Below, piece by piece: positions 52,453 through 62,007 of a stretch of DNA of 64,000 bases. This DNA comes from Bog-473 sp963828505. Lineage in GTDB: Bacteria; Actinomycetota; Acidimicrobiia; Acidimicrobiales; RAAP-2. The notes under the pieces were generated by a model, which saw only the letters and a list, made by a program, of their open reading frames with translations, was not told the origin of the DNA and searched no databases. Every line of letters begins with the position of its first letter. Position 1 is the first letter of the stretch. A program made the translations under genes and the position numbers. The stretch spans positions 98,029-162,028 of the forward strand of contig CAWHFM010000004.1 in NCBI GenBank assembly GCA_963828505.1, read 5' to 3'.

Positions 52453-53313
52453 ATGGCAGCCACAAGCGACAACCTGATGGACAAGGTCGGCGAAATACTT
52501 CAGGAGGTCTCCAAGGAAGCCATTGAACCGCGATTCGAAGCCCTCCGAGAGGCCGAAGTGCGATTCAAATCGCCAGGAGAAGTGGTGACAGTGGCTGATG
52601 AAGAGGCCGAGCACCGATTGAAGACGCGGTTGGGTGAGCTGATCCCCGAGGCCCTGTTCGTTGGCGAGGAGGAATTCTCGGGTGGTGCTGGACTATCAGA
52701 GGCACTGCGCAACGAACGGATATGGCTCGTGGATCCCCTCGATGGCACAGCCAACTTCGTCTCGGGATCTCCGCTGTGGGCCGTGATGGTCGCACTCGTG
52801 CGGGGAGCCGAGACAACCGCAGCGTGGATCTGGCAGCCCGCCGCCAAGCTCATGTATCAAGCGGAACTTGGTGCCGGAACGACACGAAACGGTATTCCGA
52901 TCGTTCGGCCTTTGGCTTCCATGACGGCCGGAGATCTCCGTGGGTCCGTCCTCACCAAATTCCTCGATGCACCGACGATGGAGCGAGTGGACATGAATCG
53001 CCACCGCTTCGAATCTGTCGGCCAGGGGACCGGATCAGCGGGCATTGATTATCCGAGGTTGATCGAGGGTGAGCAAGACTTTGTAATGTTCTGGCGGACA
53101 TTGCCTTGGGATCATGCTCCGGGTGCTTTTCTCGTCAATGAGTCCGGAGGTTGTGTCCGGAGACTGAACGGTGACGTTTACTCGCCCAGCCAGATGGGAG
53201 CGGGGCTCCTCGCTGCTGCGGACTGGGGTACGTGGAAGGTGGTGAGAGACACTCTGCTTGGAGACCTGAGTCCCGGCGATGGAGAGCCACAGCCACCTCG
53301 GAGAGGCCGCTGA
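52453..53313 (+). CDS. Inositol monophosphatase family protein
   Basis: 286 residues from the ATG at 52453 (an upstream GTG at 52444 also possible). Metal-binding motifs are GEEEF (about 77-81), WLVDPLDGTANF (DPLDGT) and WDHAPGAFLV near the C-terminus, plus the threonine-aspartate VTVADEEAE. Mg-dependent Li-sensitive phosphatase fold, acting on inositol phosphate, PAP or histidinol phosphate. First gene after tRNA-Pro; codon usage is less GC-biased than in the core block. Confidence 0.88.
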   Translation: MAATSDNLMDKVGEILQEVSKEAIEPRFEALREAEVRFKSPGEVVTVADEEAEHRLKTRLGELIPEALFVGEEEFSGGAGLSEALRNERIWLVDPLDGTANFVSGSPLWAVMVALVRGAETTAAWIWQPAAKLMYQAELGAGTTRNGIPIVRPLASMTAGDLRGSVLTKFLDAPTMERVDMNRHRFESVGQGTGSAGIDYPRLIEGEQDFVMFWRTLPWDHAPGAFLVNESGGCVRRLNGDVYSPSQMGAGLLAAADWGTWKVVRDTLLGDLSPGDGEPQPPRRGR

Positions 53314-53510
53314 AAGAGTGCCCGTTCGATGTTCGCTGCCGGTTATCGACCTAGTCGTTGAGTCCGTACGGGCGGCACCCTCTGATCGGACCGCCATGTT
53401 CGACGATGAGGGACTCCGGTCCGGTCGGCGTGGATGACAGTCGCCGGTACGCTGCGTTCGCCGCCGAGCACCCAGACAACGGCTGTTCGGAAACAAGAGG
53501 AGATCAACAG

Positions 53511-53816
53511 ATGTCGGCAACGCTGAAGTTGACGCATAAGGCAATCGGGGCGGAGGTCCGTCGTGATCCGTACGATGTCGCGGTCGACGGTGAGCGTGTC
53601 GGGTCGGTCGCCATGAACGACACGATCGAGATAGCGGTCGAGCCTGGACGTCACACCCTGGAGGTCCGCAGTGGTCGGAAGTCGAGCAGCACTGAAACCT
53701 TCGACGCCGCCGAGGGAGCGATCGTCGCCTTCCGATGCACGGGAAAGAGGTTCTTGCCGATCTTTCTGGCATCTTTCATTGTTCCCAAGCTGGCGCTGAA
53801 ACTCGTCCGCGATTGA
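53511..53816 (+). CDS. Hypothetical PEGA-like small protein
   Basis: 101 residues from an ATG with GAGGAG 8 nt before it. Residues 12-60 (EVRRDPYDVAVDGERVGSV; IEIAVEPGRHTLEVRSG) resemble PEGA-type beta-sandwich repeats; the last 20 residues are hydrophobic (FLPIFLASFIVPKLAL), a possible membrane tail. No signal peptide. Function unknown. Confidence 0.65.
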   Translation: MSATLKLTHKAIGAEVRRDPYDVAVDGERVGSVAMNDTIEIAVEPGRHTLEVRSGRKSSSTETFDAAEGAIVAFRCTGKRFLPIFLASFIVPKLALKLVRD

Positions 53817-53929
53817 GTCGGCGTCTCGGTCGTGGCACTCACCAGCACGTCGTCATCGCCGCCCGGCTCGCCTGGAGTGCGCGCCACCTAACGTCGGAAT
53901 AATGGATGCCGTCCTGTCGGTACTCGCCT

Positions 53930-54382
53930 TTACTGACGCACGGGCGGGACGAAGGTCTTTCTGAAGAATGTTGCCGAGTCTTCGTAGCCGGTCTTGAGAT
54001 AGAAGTCATTCGCCCTGCGGCTGGCAAGAGCGACATACGCAGTGGGAACCGCCTCAGCCCACGCCTCAGCGGCAGAGATAAGGCTGCTTCCAACGCCCTG
54101 GCGGCGAGCGGACTCTCTGACCATGACTTCTTCAATCCAAGCGACCGGGCCATTTGCGAGAAATGTCCAGTGGTAGCTGGCCAGCAAATAGCCGACGATT
54201 GTGGTCCTGCCTTGTTCAGCAACCAGGAGCAGCGTGTCCGGTCGATCCAAGAGCTCTAACAAGGAACGCTCGAAAGGAGCCGGCTCCGGTACATAGGAGA
54301 AGGCAAAGTCCTGTACCAGCGGCCAGATCTGATCAGAGTCCTTTGACTCAGCTCGACGAATCTCGATGTCCGGTAGAACCAT
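53930..54382 (-). CDS. GNAT-family N-acetyltransferase
   Basis: 150 residues. The acetyl-CoA pyrophosphate loop RRQGVGSSLISAAEAWA (motif A, R/Q-x-x-G-x-G/A) and GNAT motif B ANDFYLKTGYEDSATFF are clear. Substrate unknown. Divergent from the next gene. About 110 bp of unassigned DNA follow its stop. Confidence 0.87.
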   Translation of the reverse strand: MVLPDIEIRRAESKDSDQIWPLVQDFAFSYVPEPAPFERSLLELLDRPDTLLLVAEQGRTTIVGYLLASYHWTFLANGPVAWIEEVMVRESARRQGVGSSLISAAEAWAEAVPTAYVALASRRANDFYLKTGYEDSATFFRKTFVPPVRQ

Positions 54383-54482
54383 GCCGGGAATTCTGTCAGG
54401 GAATTTCGGCCGTTCGGAATCGCCTCGAAGCGTCGGTGAATCCCAACCAACAGTTGAATGTTGCCACCTATACTCACCACCT

Positions 54483-54947
54483 GTGAGTTATTCCGTTGAT
54501 TTCGTCAACGTATCTACCGTCGGCCTGGAGTCCTCGCCAGTGGTGGCCGCGTTGGCCGGCCTGCGGGCGAACGAGGCTCGCTACTTCAAGAACAAGTACG
54601 ACCACGTCTTCACGGTTGAACCTGCCGCCAAGGCCAAGAAGGACATCGCCATGGTGCACCGCATCCTCAAGGAGGAGCGTGACATCGTCATGTCGTCGCC
54701 CGCGCTCGAGGCAACTACGTTCCAGGTCGAGAACATCCGCTGGACCTACGTGTTCTACGAGAGCGGGCTGTCGATCAACGTCCTGTACACGCTCGACGGA
54801 CCGAATCCGAAGCGTGCGGTCGGGCTCAAGCTCTCCGAAGGGATGGACGTCCCCGCCGAGTTGGGCTCGTTCAAATTCGCACGCCAGAAATCGAAGCTTG
54901 CAGGGACTATCCGAGGCTCGTACTTCGTGATCAAGGGCGAGTACTGA
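54483..54947 (+). CDS. Conserved-looking hypothetical protein
   Basis: 154 residues from a GTG. TATACT (54469-54474) ends 8 nt before the GTG, so the mRNA is probably leaderless. No catalytic motif recognised; EARYFKNKYDHVFTVEPAA and VENIRWTYVFYESGLSINVL are compact segments of a folded soluble protein. Strong GC3 bias indicates coding. Function unknown. Confidence 0.7.
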   Translation: MSYSVDFVNVSTVGLESSPVVAALAGLRANEARYFKNKYDHVFTVEPAAKAKKDIAMVHRILKEERDIVMSSPALEATTFQVENIRWTYVFYESGLSINVLYTLDGPNPKRAVGLKLSEGMDVPAELGSFKFARQKSKLAGTIRGSYFVIKGEY

Positions 54948-55210
54948 ACCCATAGGGCGTCGGATCCGTCAACGACTCTGCTCCGCGTCGCAGGAGAACC
55001 TCATACAACGTGAACCGAGATGGCCAAGCCCTCGGCAGCCGCAGCTGGCACTCGCGGCTTGCTCGGTTCGCACACCGCGCCGGCCTGGGAGGTATGCCAG
55101 ACCGAGGCGTTCCGGTGGGCCGCTGCAGTGGGTACCGGTGCCGTGGGGCGCGCCAGAGCCGCGAACCAGGGCTCCATGGTGCGACGTCCTCGGGCTAGCA
55201 AGCCGTATCG

Positions 55211-55759
55211 CTACCCTCTCGGCTCGTACCGCATCGTCACCGCCCCCGAGCTGAACTCCAGCCGGCTCACGAGCTTCAAGTCGACATGCTTCGATAGTCC
55301 CGCGAACAACGTCGGCCCGTGGCCCGCGAGCCTGGGATGTACCACGAATTCGTACTCATCGATCAATCCCAGCTCCGTCAACGCCAGTGGGAGCTGCACA
55401 CCTCCTACCAACAGCCCCTTGCCCGGCTCCCGCTTGAGTTGCTGAATGGCGTTGCCCAGATCCCCGCGCACGAGCTCCGCGTTCCAATCGACCTGCTCCA
55501 GAGTGCTCGACACGACGTACTTCTTTGCCGCGTTGATCGTCTGGGCGAAGGGCTCCATCCAATCAGGTCTCGCCTGCGTTGACGCCGGCGGCCGCCACGC
55601 TGATTCCATCATTTCGTACGTCACCCGGCCAAAGAGGAGGGCATCGGCCTGATTAAGGCTGTCGGCGGCGTGACGATGCAAGTCTTCGTCCGCGGGGATG
55701 GCACGATGATCGCAGCACCCGTCCAACGTGACGTTGATGGAGTACCGAAGGGGTCGCAT
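55211..55759 (-). CDS. Dihydrofolate reductase-like (RibD C-terminal type) protein
   Basis: 182 residues. INVTLDGCCDHR, ALLFGRVTYEMME, KKYVVSSTL and GLLVGGVQLPLAL are the NADP-binding segments of the DHFR/RibD-C superfamily. Many such stand-alone proteins have no proven activity. The 263-bp gap on its left (54948-55210) shows nothing I can support. Confidence 0.87.
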   Translation of the reverse strand: MRPLRYSINVTLDGCCDHRAIPADEDLHRHAADSLNQADALLFGRVTYEMMESAWRPPASTQARPDWMEPFAQTINAAKKYVVSSTLEQVDWNAELVRGDLGNAIQQLKREPGKGLLVGGVQLPLALTELGLIDEYEFVVHPRLAGHGPTLFAGLSKHVDLKLVSRLEFSSGAVTMRYEPRG

Positions 55760-56251
55760 TTCGGAAGAGTACCGCCGATGGACAAGCCACCCTCGAGCGG
55801 ATCACCAGATCCACGGCATACCACCATCAGACGCCAACAAGTGTGCGTGCAACAGGGTGCAACCGCTACCGGTTATTGATGAGAACTCGGTGCTCTCACA
55901 GTCGTGGCGCCGACATCGACGCCGCAGCGTCCCGGCGTCGCTGCCAGCGAAGAGCAATCCTCGCTGGATCATTACCTTTCACGCCTCGGTGAAACGCACC
56001 TAGTCCTCGGGGAATTTACGACGAAGCATCTCAATCTCTTGGACCACTTGTTGCCGCCGCTCGACTGTCACCGAATCGACTCTCAGGTCCAACACACTAG
56101 TGGCCTGGTTTGTGACAACTCGCGAGGAAGTGCCATGAGGACGTCACGAGCTGCTGCTCGATCCGCAGATCCCCTCACTAGCTCAACCACTTCACCGAGA
56201 TGATCGATATCCCACAATACGCCTTCGAGCACTTCGAGCTTCTGGCCTCAG
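55760..56251. other. Gap without a supported gene
   Basis: 492 bp of lower-GC DNA. A minus-strand frame of 31 codons ending at about 56000 (EIEMLRRKFPED) looks faintly protein-like but has only a GTG start and no family support. No RNA gene or clear repeat seen. Confidence 0.5.
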
Positions 56252-56740
56252 TCACGGCCGAGCGTCGCTCGGCGGTGAAGCGAGGGCTGGGTCCACGAAC
56301 TGAGTGCGTGCGGCCAACAAAGCGTCAACCCGCTGCAGCACTTCTTCCGGAGTCATATCCAGCCGGGCCAAGACAGCCTCGGTCCTCTCCTCTTCTTGTT
56401 CGAGAAGTGCGACGAGCAAATGTTCCGTATCGATAGCACCGTCCGCTTGAGCCCATGAGATTTGCAGAGACCTCTCCATGACTCTCATGGTGGCTTTCGA
56501 CAGCGCTTCCGGGCTGGTCCGTCTTCCAGTCTCTTGATGCTTGTCTTCTTCAACGACCGCACGCGCTCCGGAGTAATCGGCGCCGGCGTCCGAAAGGGCC
56601 TGGGCGGCAATACCCTCACCTTCTCGCAACATGCCCAAGAGCAGGTGTTCGGGGCCGATGGAGCTGTCGTGGAGGTCCCGGGCCTCTACTTGCGCCAGAA
56701 CAAGGACCCGGCGAGCACCATCAGTGAAATACTCGAACAT
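56252..56740 (-). CDS. Stand-alone Clp N-terminal domain protein
   Basis: 162 residues from the ATG at 56740 (MFEYFTDGARRVLVLAQ), preceded by GGAGGG. Two Clp_N repeats (GPEHLLLGMLREGEG and DTEHLLVALLEQEEE), the substrate/adaptor-binding module of ClpC/ClpA, but with no AAA+ domain. Similar stand-alone proteins (ClpS-like helpers or decoys) occur in actinobacteria. Upstream in-frame ATGs exist but the ClpC N-terminus matches this one. Confidence 0.85.
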   Translation of the reverse strand: MFEYFTDGARRVLVLAQVEARDLHDSSIGPEHLLLGMLREGEGIAAQALSDAGADYSGARAVVEEDKHQETGRRTSPEALSKATMRVMERSLQISWAQADGAIDTEHLLVALLEQEEERTEAVLARLDMTPEEVLQRVDALLAARTQFVDPALASPPSDARP

Positions 56741-57431
56741 TCCCTCCAGGGTGCCAGAATCCATCGCAAGAATCACGCCGTTTGGCAGAGCACCGGGGTG
56801 GGGTGTCGGCGAAGGTTCAGTGTGTTCCTAAAGGGGTCCCGGCATCTGAGTACAACAACACGCTGTCCCGTTGGCGATTGATTTGGGAGGGAAGGTAGTA
56901 AGTAGGCCCTTCTTCCGGCCCACTTCCGATTCCCTCACCGGATCCCGCACCTCAGTAGTTCTTTGCGTGCTCGATTGTGGCCGCGGTCGAGGGGTAGCGC
57001 CACCCTCTGGGTTACTTGCCGCGGTAAGCCAGTGATGCCCGTGCCCTACCTGACATACGTCCTGCAAGTTTCATACCCCTGTGTGACCGCGAAGAAGAAC
57101 CTGCCGATAGTCCGTTAGGTTCTCGTCGTTTGAGATTTCTTTCACAATCAAAGGACCTGTACGAACATGCGACCCGTGCTCGCACACTCGCCGCGTCAGC
57201 AGATCGGAGGCGAAAGTGCATTCTTTTGCCCGTAACCCCAAAGAAGTTGCACACCCGCGTTAACCGATTGGTTGACTCGCCGGCCGAGAAGTTCTCCGCG
57301 ATTTGGCCTAGCCAAGCCCCGCCTGTTCACCGAGCGACGAGGGTGGCGAGTGCCGCCGCTACTCGCTATATTTCGCCGCACTTGGGACAGGTTCCCGGGG
57401 GATTCACCCGACGAGTATCGCGAGGCGGAAC
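56741..57431. other. Gap without a supported gene
   Basis: 690 bp, including the most AT-rich stretch of the area (57100-57180). Short open frames here lack ribosome binding sites, GC3 bias or motifs. The right end holds the upstream region of the repeat protein. May be remnant island DNA. Confidence 0.5.
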
Positions 57432-58760
57432 ATGAAATTCAGGGACCTGGTGCACCGCTGGGCGGTGACGGGATGTGCGGTGGTCATGGTCAGCGCGGCG
57501 TCCCTCGCTTTAGCCGTTGGCGGGCCCACACCCGATGCAGGCGCGTCAGGGGGTACACCCGAGGCGAGTGCGTCAGGGGGACTGGTCGCGTCGACGACCG
57601 ATCTCGACTTCGGCGAGGCCACCCTCGGAACTTACGTCGGTCCCTTGGCCGTGACCTTGACGAACACCAGTGACGGCTACGACCAGGTGACCGGCTACGA
57701 CGTCAACAGTGGGAACGGTGCCTATGACTATCTCTTCGACAACTCGCAGGACCAGTGCGGCCAGGACCTGGCGCCCGGCGCCTCGTGTTTGTTGGAGTTC
57801 GATTTCCTCCCTGGAGCCCTCGGCACGCGCACCCTCACCCTGGGCGTGTTGGACACCGCCGACTCTGGGCTTGCCATCTCGATGACGGGGGTCGGCGGCA
57901 TCGGCTATTACCAGGTCACCGACCAAGGCGCTGTCGGCTACAAGGGAGACGCCGCGTTCTATGGGGACGCGTCAAACATCCCGCTGAATTATCCCATCGT
58001 CGGGATGGCGCAAACTGGCGACGGCGGCGGGTATTGGCTCGTCGGCTCCGACGGGGGCGTGTTCAGCTACGGTGACGCCCCCTTCTGGGGCTCGACCGGC
58101 GGCCTCAGGCTCAATAAGCCGATCGTGGGCATGGCGCGGACGCCCGACGGTGGTGGCTACTGGCTCGTCGCCTCCGACGGGGGCGTCTTCGCATTTGGCG
58201 ACGCCGGGTTCTACGGCTCGACGGGGAGCCTGCACCTCAACCAGCCGATCGTCGGTATGGCGGCCACCCCCGACGGCGGTGGCTACTGGCTGGTCGCCTC
58301 CGACGGGGGTATCTTCGCCTTCGGCGACGCCGGGTTCTACGGCTCGACGGGGAGCCTCCACCTCAACCGACCCGTGGTGGGCATGGCGTCGACACCCGAC
58401 GGGGGCGGCTACTGGCTCGTCGCTTCCGATGGGGGCATCTTCACCTTCGGCGACGCCCTCTTCGACGGCTCGACGGGCAGCCTGCACCTGAACCAGCCCA
58501 TTGTGGGCATGGCGGCCATGCCCGACGGCGGTGGCTACTGGTTCAGCGCGGCTGACGGTGGCCTCTTCAACTTCGGGACGGCGCCGTTCGACGGCAGCGG
58601 GCTCGGCCTCGGACAGGTGGTCGGCATGGCCACTGACGGCGGGCCGACGCTCCAGGCGCTAGCCCACCTGCCGGCCGTGCCGGCGATCCGGCCCGACCTC
58701 CGGCGGGGAGAGCTGCAGACCGGCGTCCCTCTCGGCACGCCGCGGTTCGCCGGCCGGTGA
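57432..58760 (+). CDS. Exported repeat protein (choice-of-anchor D and GYWLVASDGG repeats)
   Basis: 442 residues. Signal peptide (1-30), a low-complexity GASGGTPEASASGG linker, an immunoglobulin-like choice-of-anchor D domain (DLDFGEATLGTYVGPLAV to LGVLDTADSGLAISM), then five tandem 42-residue repeats PIVGMA-TPDGGGYWLVASDGG-FAFGDA-FYGSTGSLHLN. The repeats may form a beta-propeller or solenoid on the cell surface. I know this repeat as heavily expanded in Acidimicrobiia. No cell-wall anchor is visible. Confidence 0.82.
   Translation: MKFRDLVHRWAVTGCAVVMVSAASLALAVGGPTPDAGASGGTPEASASGGLVASTTDLDFGEATLGTYVGPLAVTLTNTSDGYDQVTGYDVNSGNGAYDYLFDNSQDQCGQDLAPGASCLLEFDFLPGALGTRTLTLGVLDTADSGLAISMTGVGGIGYYQVTDQGAVGYKGDAAFYGDASNIPLNYPIVGMAQTGDGGGYWLVGSDGGVFSYGDAPFWGSTGGLRLNKPIVGMARTPDGGGYWLVASDGGVFAFGDAGFYGSTGSLHLNQPIVGMAATPDGGGYWLVASDGGIFAFGDAGFYGSTGSLHLNRPVVGMASTPDGGGYWLVASDGGIFTFGDALFDGSTGSLHLNQPIVGMAAMPDGGGYWFSAADGGLFNFGTAPFDGSGLGLGQVVGMATDGGPTLQALAHLPAVPAIRPDLRRGELQTGVPLGTPRFAGR
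57993..58622 (+). repeat. Five 126-bp coding repeats
   Basis: Units begin at 57993, 58119, 58245, 58371 and 58497, each starting with CCN-ATC/GTG-GTC (Pro-Ile/Val-Val-Gly-Met-Ala). Units 2-4 are the most alike; the first and last diverge, as expected for a growing tandem array. Confidence 0.9.
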
Positions 58761-59160
58761 CGTCCAGCGATTCCACCGCGGGGCACCCTGGGCAAGCAGG
58801 TTCACTCGTCCGCCTTTCCTATCGGTAACGAGCGAAGCGCCCTTTCGCGACGTCGGTTTCGGTGGGTGCTGACGCCTTCGGCTACCGAACCTTTGCCGCG
58901 GGTTCGATCGAGTACGCAGTGGGCGAAACAGCCGAGGGGGTCGGACTTGCCCCTGCCACGCCAAGTTCGGACCTGCCGGCCGCACCACGAACGCCCGCGA
59001 CACCGTCCTCGATCCTCAGCGACGCGCCTGGTCCGACCCCAGATGGTCGACATGGCGCATCCCGGAACGAACGGCGACCCTTGGTATGGGGAAACCAGTT
59101 CGTATTGGAAACAAGTTGGCCTTTGGCCATCCCCGGTCGCGTTTTCGGGCCGATGTACCG
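58761..59160. other. Gap without a supported gene
   Basis: 400 bp between a rightward and a leftward gene. Several open frames exist on both strands but none has motif, start signal or consistent codon bias. No hairpin strong enough to call. Confidence 0.5.
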
Positions 59161-59616
59161 TCAGCGTTGTCCCGACATGGTGACACCAAGGTGAGACGCG
59201 CTGGCTGAGCCATCCGCGAGGCTTGCCTCCCACGTACCCGTCGTGCCCTGCGGCAGGCAGCCCGGGACGGAATTTTCGATCACCATTGTTCCGGAGAATC
59301 CAGCAGACTTGGTTCCGGTTCCCGTGTAGACGGCCCCACAATCGGGGTCGCTGACGGTGTTCAGCGTCAAGACGTGATGTTTGTAGCTGTACGTACCGGC
59401 CGGTACATGTCCGATGACGATCTGGTACTTCTTCGTCAGTTTGACCGCCGTCATCCCACCGCCAAAGCCGGTCCAGTAGAACGACACGTTGTAGGTGCCA
59501 TTGACAGCAGCAGCAGCGCCAGCCGAGCTGACGCCGATTACCGCTGTGCTGACCCCTGCCGTAACCGTCAACAGGCCGACCAGAGCCGCCGCCCGAAGCA
59601 TCACTCCGCGCTTCAT
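59161..59616 (-). CDS. Small exported protein
   Basis: 151 residues from the ATG at 59616, with GAGGAG 5 nt upstream. Signal peptide (MKRGVMLRAAALVGLLTV to SAGAAAA). The mature part is about 115 residues with a Gly-rich start (TYNVSFYWTGFGGGMTAVKL) and two Cys (DPDCGAV and PGCLPQG) that may form a disulphide. No family recognised. Confidence 0.72.
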   Translation of the reverse strand: MKRGVMLRAAALVGLLTVTAGVSTAVIGVSSAGAAAAVNGTYNVSFYWTGFGGGMTAVKLTKKYQIVIGHVPAGTYSYKHHVLTLNTVSDPDCGAVYTGTGTKSAGFSGTMVIENSVPGCLPQGTTGTWEASLADGSASASHLGVTMSGQR

Positions 59617-59811
59617 GTCTTCTCCTCTCGAGTCACCACCGGCGTCGCCGAGCTGTGCTCGGACCATGTCGCGACGGAACGAGGACACGACGCATAGCGA
59701 CCCGCCGAACACCTGGGTCCGCCAGCATCTTCGCTAACACGCGGGCAAGAATTCCGGGGTCCGATCCGTGTCCGGTCACGAGACTGGCGGGTACGAGCGA
59801 CGAGGTGTCCG

Positions 59812-60420
59812 TCAAATGTTTGCGACCTCGGCGTCTCCGCCCGTTGCGCCGAGCACTACCGAAGTCACTCCGTCGCTGCAGTTGCCGTTCTGGCTCGATT
59901 CGCCGATCACGATCTCAGGATCGGAGAAGGGAGGCACGGCCTGGCTATTGGGAAAGGAGCCCGTGACTTTGTTACCGCCGAATTCGCTCCACAGATAGGG
60001 GAACGAGGGTCCAGGATCTGGCGCGATGAAGCCGTGGAATTTGCTCGGCGCGATGCCCTGGCCGTACGTCAGCTTGAGGGTACCCTTCGCCCCGGTCTCC
60101 TCCGCCTCGGAACATTGGCCTACGCCGGGGGTGAAGGTGACCGTCCCGGAGCCCTTGATCTGGGTCGGTGCGGGTGAGCCGCCGGTACACGCTCCCGTCA
60201 CCTTGAACTTTATTTTGGCCGTGACTGGACCGATCGTCGCGTCACTCCAAGCAGGGGAGTACTTGATCGACCCGGTCGCAACGCCTGCCTCTCCGAAACA
60301 ATCGACAACTCCGGTGCCGGTCGTCGTCGCCCCAGCGGATTCCACCCCAATGGGGACGAGGTTGGCCAAAATCGGCAAGCTCAACAGGGCAACACCGACA
60401 ACCATCTTCCGCGGTCTCAT
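59812..60420 (-). CDS. Small exported protein
   Basis: 202 residues. Signal peptide (1-31, ending SAGATT). Four Cys in the mature part (VDCFGEAG, TGACTGG, GQCSEAEE, GNCSDG) could form two disulphides. Mostly beta by pattern, small polar residues; no family recognised. Same orientation as the previous exported protein but with a separate upstream gap. Confidence 0.72.
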   Translation of the reverse strand: MRPRKMVVGVALLSLPILANLVPIGVESAGATTTGTGVVDCFGEAGVATGSIKYSPAWSDATIGPVTAKIKFKVTGACTGGSPAPTQIKGSGTVTFTPGVGQCSEAEETGAKGTLKLTYGQGIAPSKFHGFIAPDPGPSFPYLWSEFGGNKVTGSFPNSQAVPPFSDPEIVIGESSQNGNCSDGVTSVVLGATGGDAEVANI

Positions 60421-60548
60421 GTCCGCCGCCTTTCTCGCGGGCTACGTGTCGCCAGCGGGGTCAGATGGTCGCATGGTTCCGGCGGTGCGGCAACTGCTTC
60501 CCGGAGCGACGGAGCAGGAGGGCGTTCGCAAAGAGAGCGGACGGCGAG

Positions 60549-60579
60549 GTCAAGGGGTCCCGGCTGCAAATACCGGCAG
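60549..60579. other. Degenerate copy of the tRNA-Pro 3' half (att-like)
   Basis: 31 bp match 52211-52241 of tRNA-Pro(GGG) at 27 positions: GTCAAG, GGTCCCGG, CAAAT and CCGGCAG blocks are shared, covering anticodon 3' strand, variable loop and T-arm. It lies alone in the 357-bp gap 60421-60777, which holds no gene. Looks like an old attR from integration at tRNA-Pro. Confidence 0.55.
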
Positions 60580-60777
60580 TGTGGATCAATGGTCGGCTCA
60601 ACCCAGGAAGAACGGGACTCGAAGCAAGTCGAGTACTACACCGGGTGAAGCAGTTCACCTGTGCTCGTCGGTGTTGTCGGCCAGCATCGCGGCGTCCGAA
60701 ACGAGCTCCGTCAGTCGCCGCCACGCCAGATCTCAGCCCCGCCTCTCGTTCGGGTTCATCCATGGGCGCCACCGGCT

Positions 60778-61782
60778 TCACTCATCAGTCGACCCACTCG
60801 AACGACCCTCAGCACTTCTTCTCCACAGGGTGGCGTTGATCCCCGCAGAACCGACCATCACGCGGCCCAGGATGTACACCCAGAGCAAAACGGCCAACGC
60901 GATTCCGACCGCCCCGTATGTGTCGGACTTCCTCGATACCAATGGACCGAACCAGAAGCTCGTCAAGGCGTCGAGCACCTCGACGCCGATCGCCATGAAG
61001 ATGGCTCCGGGGACGAGGGCGTTCAACGATGTGGGGCCATGAGGCAATTGGTACGAGACCCACCACCAGACGAGGAAGGCAGCTCCGAAGATCACGACCA
61101 GTGCCGCGACGCTACCGACGAATCCCGTTCGTCGCAGATTGTCGGCGATGAGGGCCATCGCCGCGAGTGCGAGAGCGATGCCCACCACGACAACTACCGG
61201 AAAGTAACCGCGGGGCTTCACCCGAGGAATCCGCCAGATCAGCCAGTGCACGACGAAGAACGTCTTGACGAGATTGTTCGCAGTGAGCACGAGCGCGACG
61301 GTTGCGCCGAGTGCGAGAACGAGATGGCTCCACGGGCTTATGTCCGATGTGCTGACCACAGCCGTGGCCAGCACGCCCGTGATGCCGACGGCTTTTGCGG
61401 CTTCGTTCGGATTGTCCGCCACCGCGCTGGCCACGGCATCAAAAACCGTGAAGACGATGTAGACGAAGGGGACGAAGAAGAGGAACATCCGAAAGGCGAC
61501 TGCTCCAGCCATGATTCCGCCGCCCACGTGTACGTCGAGCTCTTGGATCTCGAAGCCGGCGTCAATGATCGCTGAGCGCTGACGACGAGACCGCAACGCT
61601 TCCTCAGCTCGTTCCCTTTCGGATTTGGCCCATACGATTCCACCCCCGATCCGCCGTCGGACGCCCCGGTTCCTGTACTCGGTGGTGGGAGCCCGAGCCG
61701 ACCCAGCAGTCCCTTCCACGTCAGGCGCGCTCGGCGGGAGGCGCGAATCCGGAGTGCCGGTGAACTCATCGCGCGCGGCCAT
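60778..61782 (-). CDS. YihY/BrkB family membrane protein
   Basis: 334 residues. About 85 cytosolic residues, then six transmembrane helices. GGGIMAGAVAFRMFLFFVPF, GPTSLNALVPGAIFMAIGVE and YGAVGIALAVLLWVYILG are the family's conserved segments. These proteins were once called ribonuclease BN; their role is unclear, possibly a transporter or flippase. Confidence 0.88.
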   Translation of the reverse strand: MAARDEFTGTPDSRLPPSAPDVEGTAGSARAPTTEYRNRGVRRRIGGGIVWAKSERERAEEALRSRRQRSAIIDAGFEIQELDVHVGGGIMAGAVAFRMFLFFVPFVYIVFTVFDAVASAVADNPNEAAKAVGITGVLATAVVSTSDISPWSHLVLALGATVALVLTANNLVKTFFVVHWLIWRIPRVKPRGYFPVVVVVGIALALAAMALIADNLRRTGFVGSVAALVVIFGAAFLVWWWVSYQLPHGPTSLNALVPGAIFMAIGVEVLDALTSFWFGPLVSRKSDTYGAVGIALAVLLWVYILGRVMVGSAGINATLWRRSAEGRSSGSTDE

Positions 61783-62007
61783 GCGGTCAGGCTAAGTCAC
61801 GATTCCAGCGGCGTCCTGGACACGAAGCATTCGGCGAGCCCAAGACCGCCTCCATGTCTCGAAGAAGGCTGAGAGACGATCAGGAGGTGCCGGGTCGGAG
61901 CTCGAGCCAACCGCGGTCAGATTCCGGACCACGACGCACAATCGGCACGTGACCAGATCACGTCGTGTAACCCGAGACGCCCGCGCCGCTGCCACGCCGA
62001 CTCTGCC

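Noticed and set aside
55001..55201. Overlapping 60-residue frames on both strands
   Set aside because: No start signal, motif or codon bias; left as empty DNA.
57012..57435. 80- and 101-codon frames before the repeat protein
   Set aside because: AT-rich, no ribosome binding site, compositions unlike neighbouring genes.
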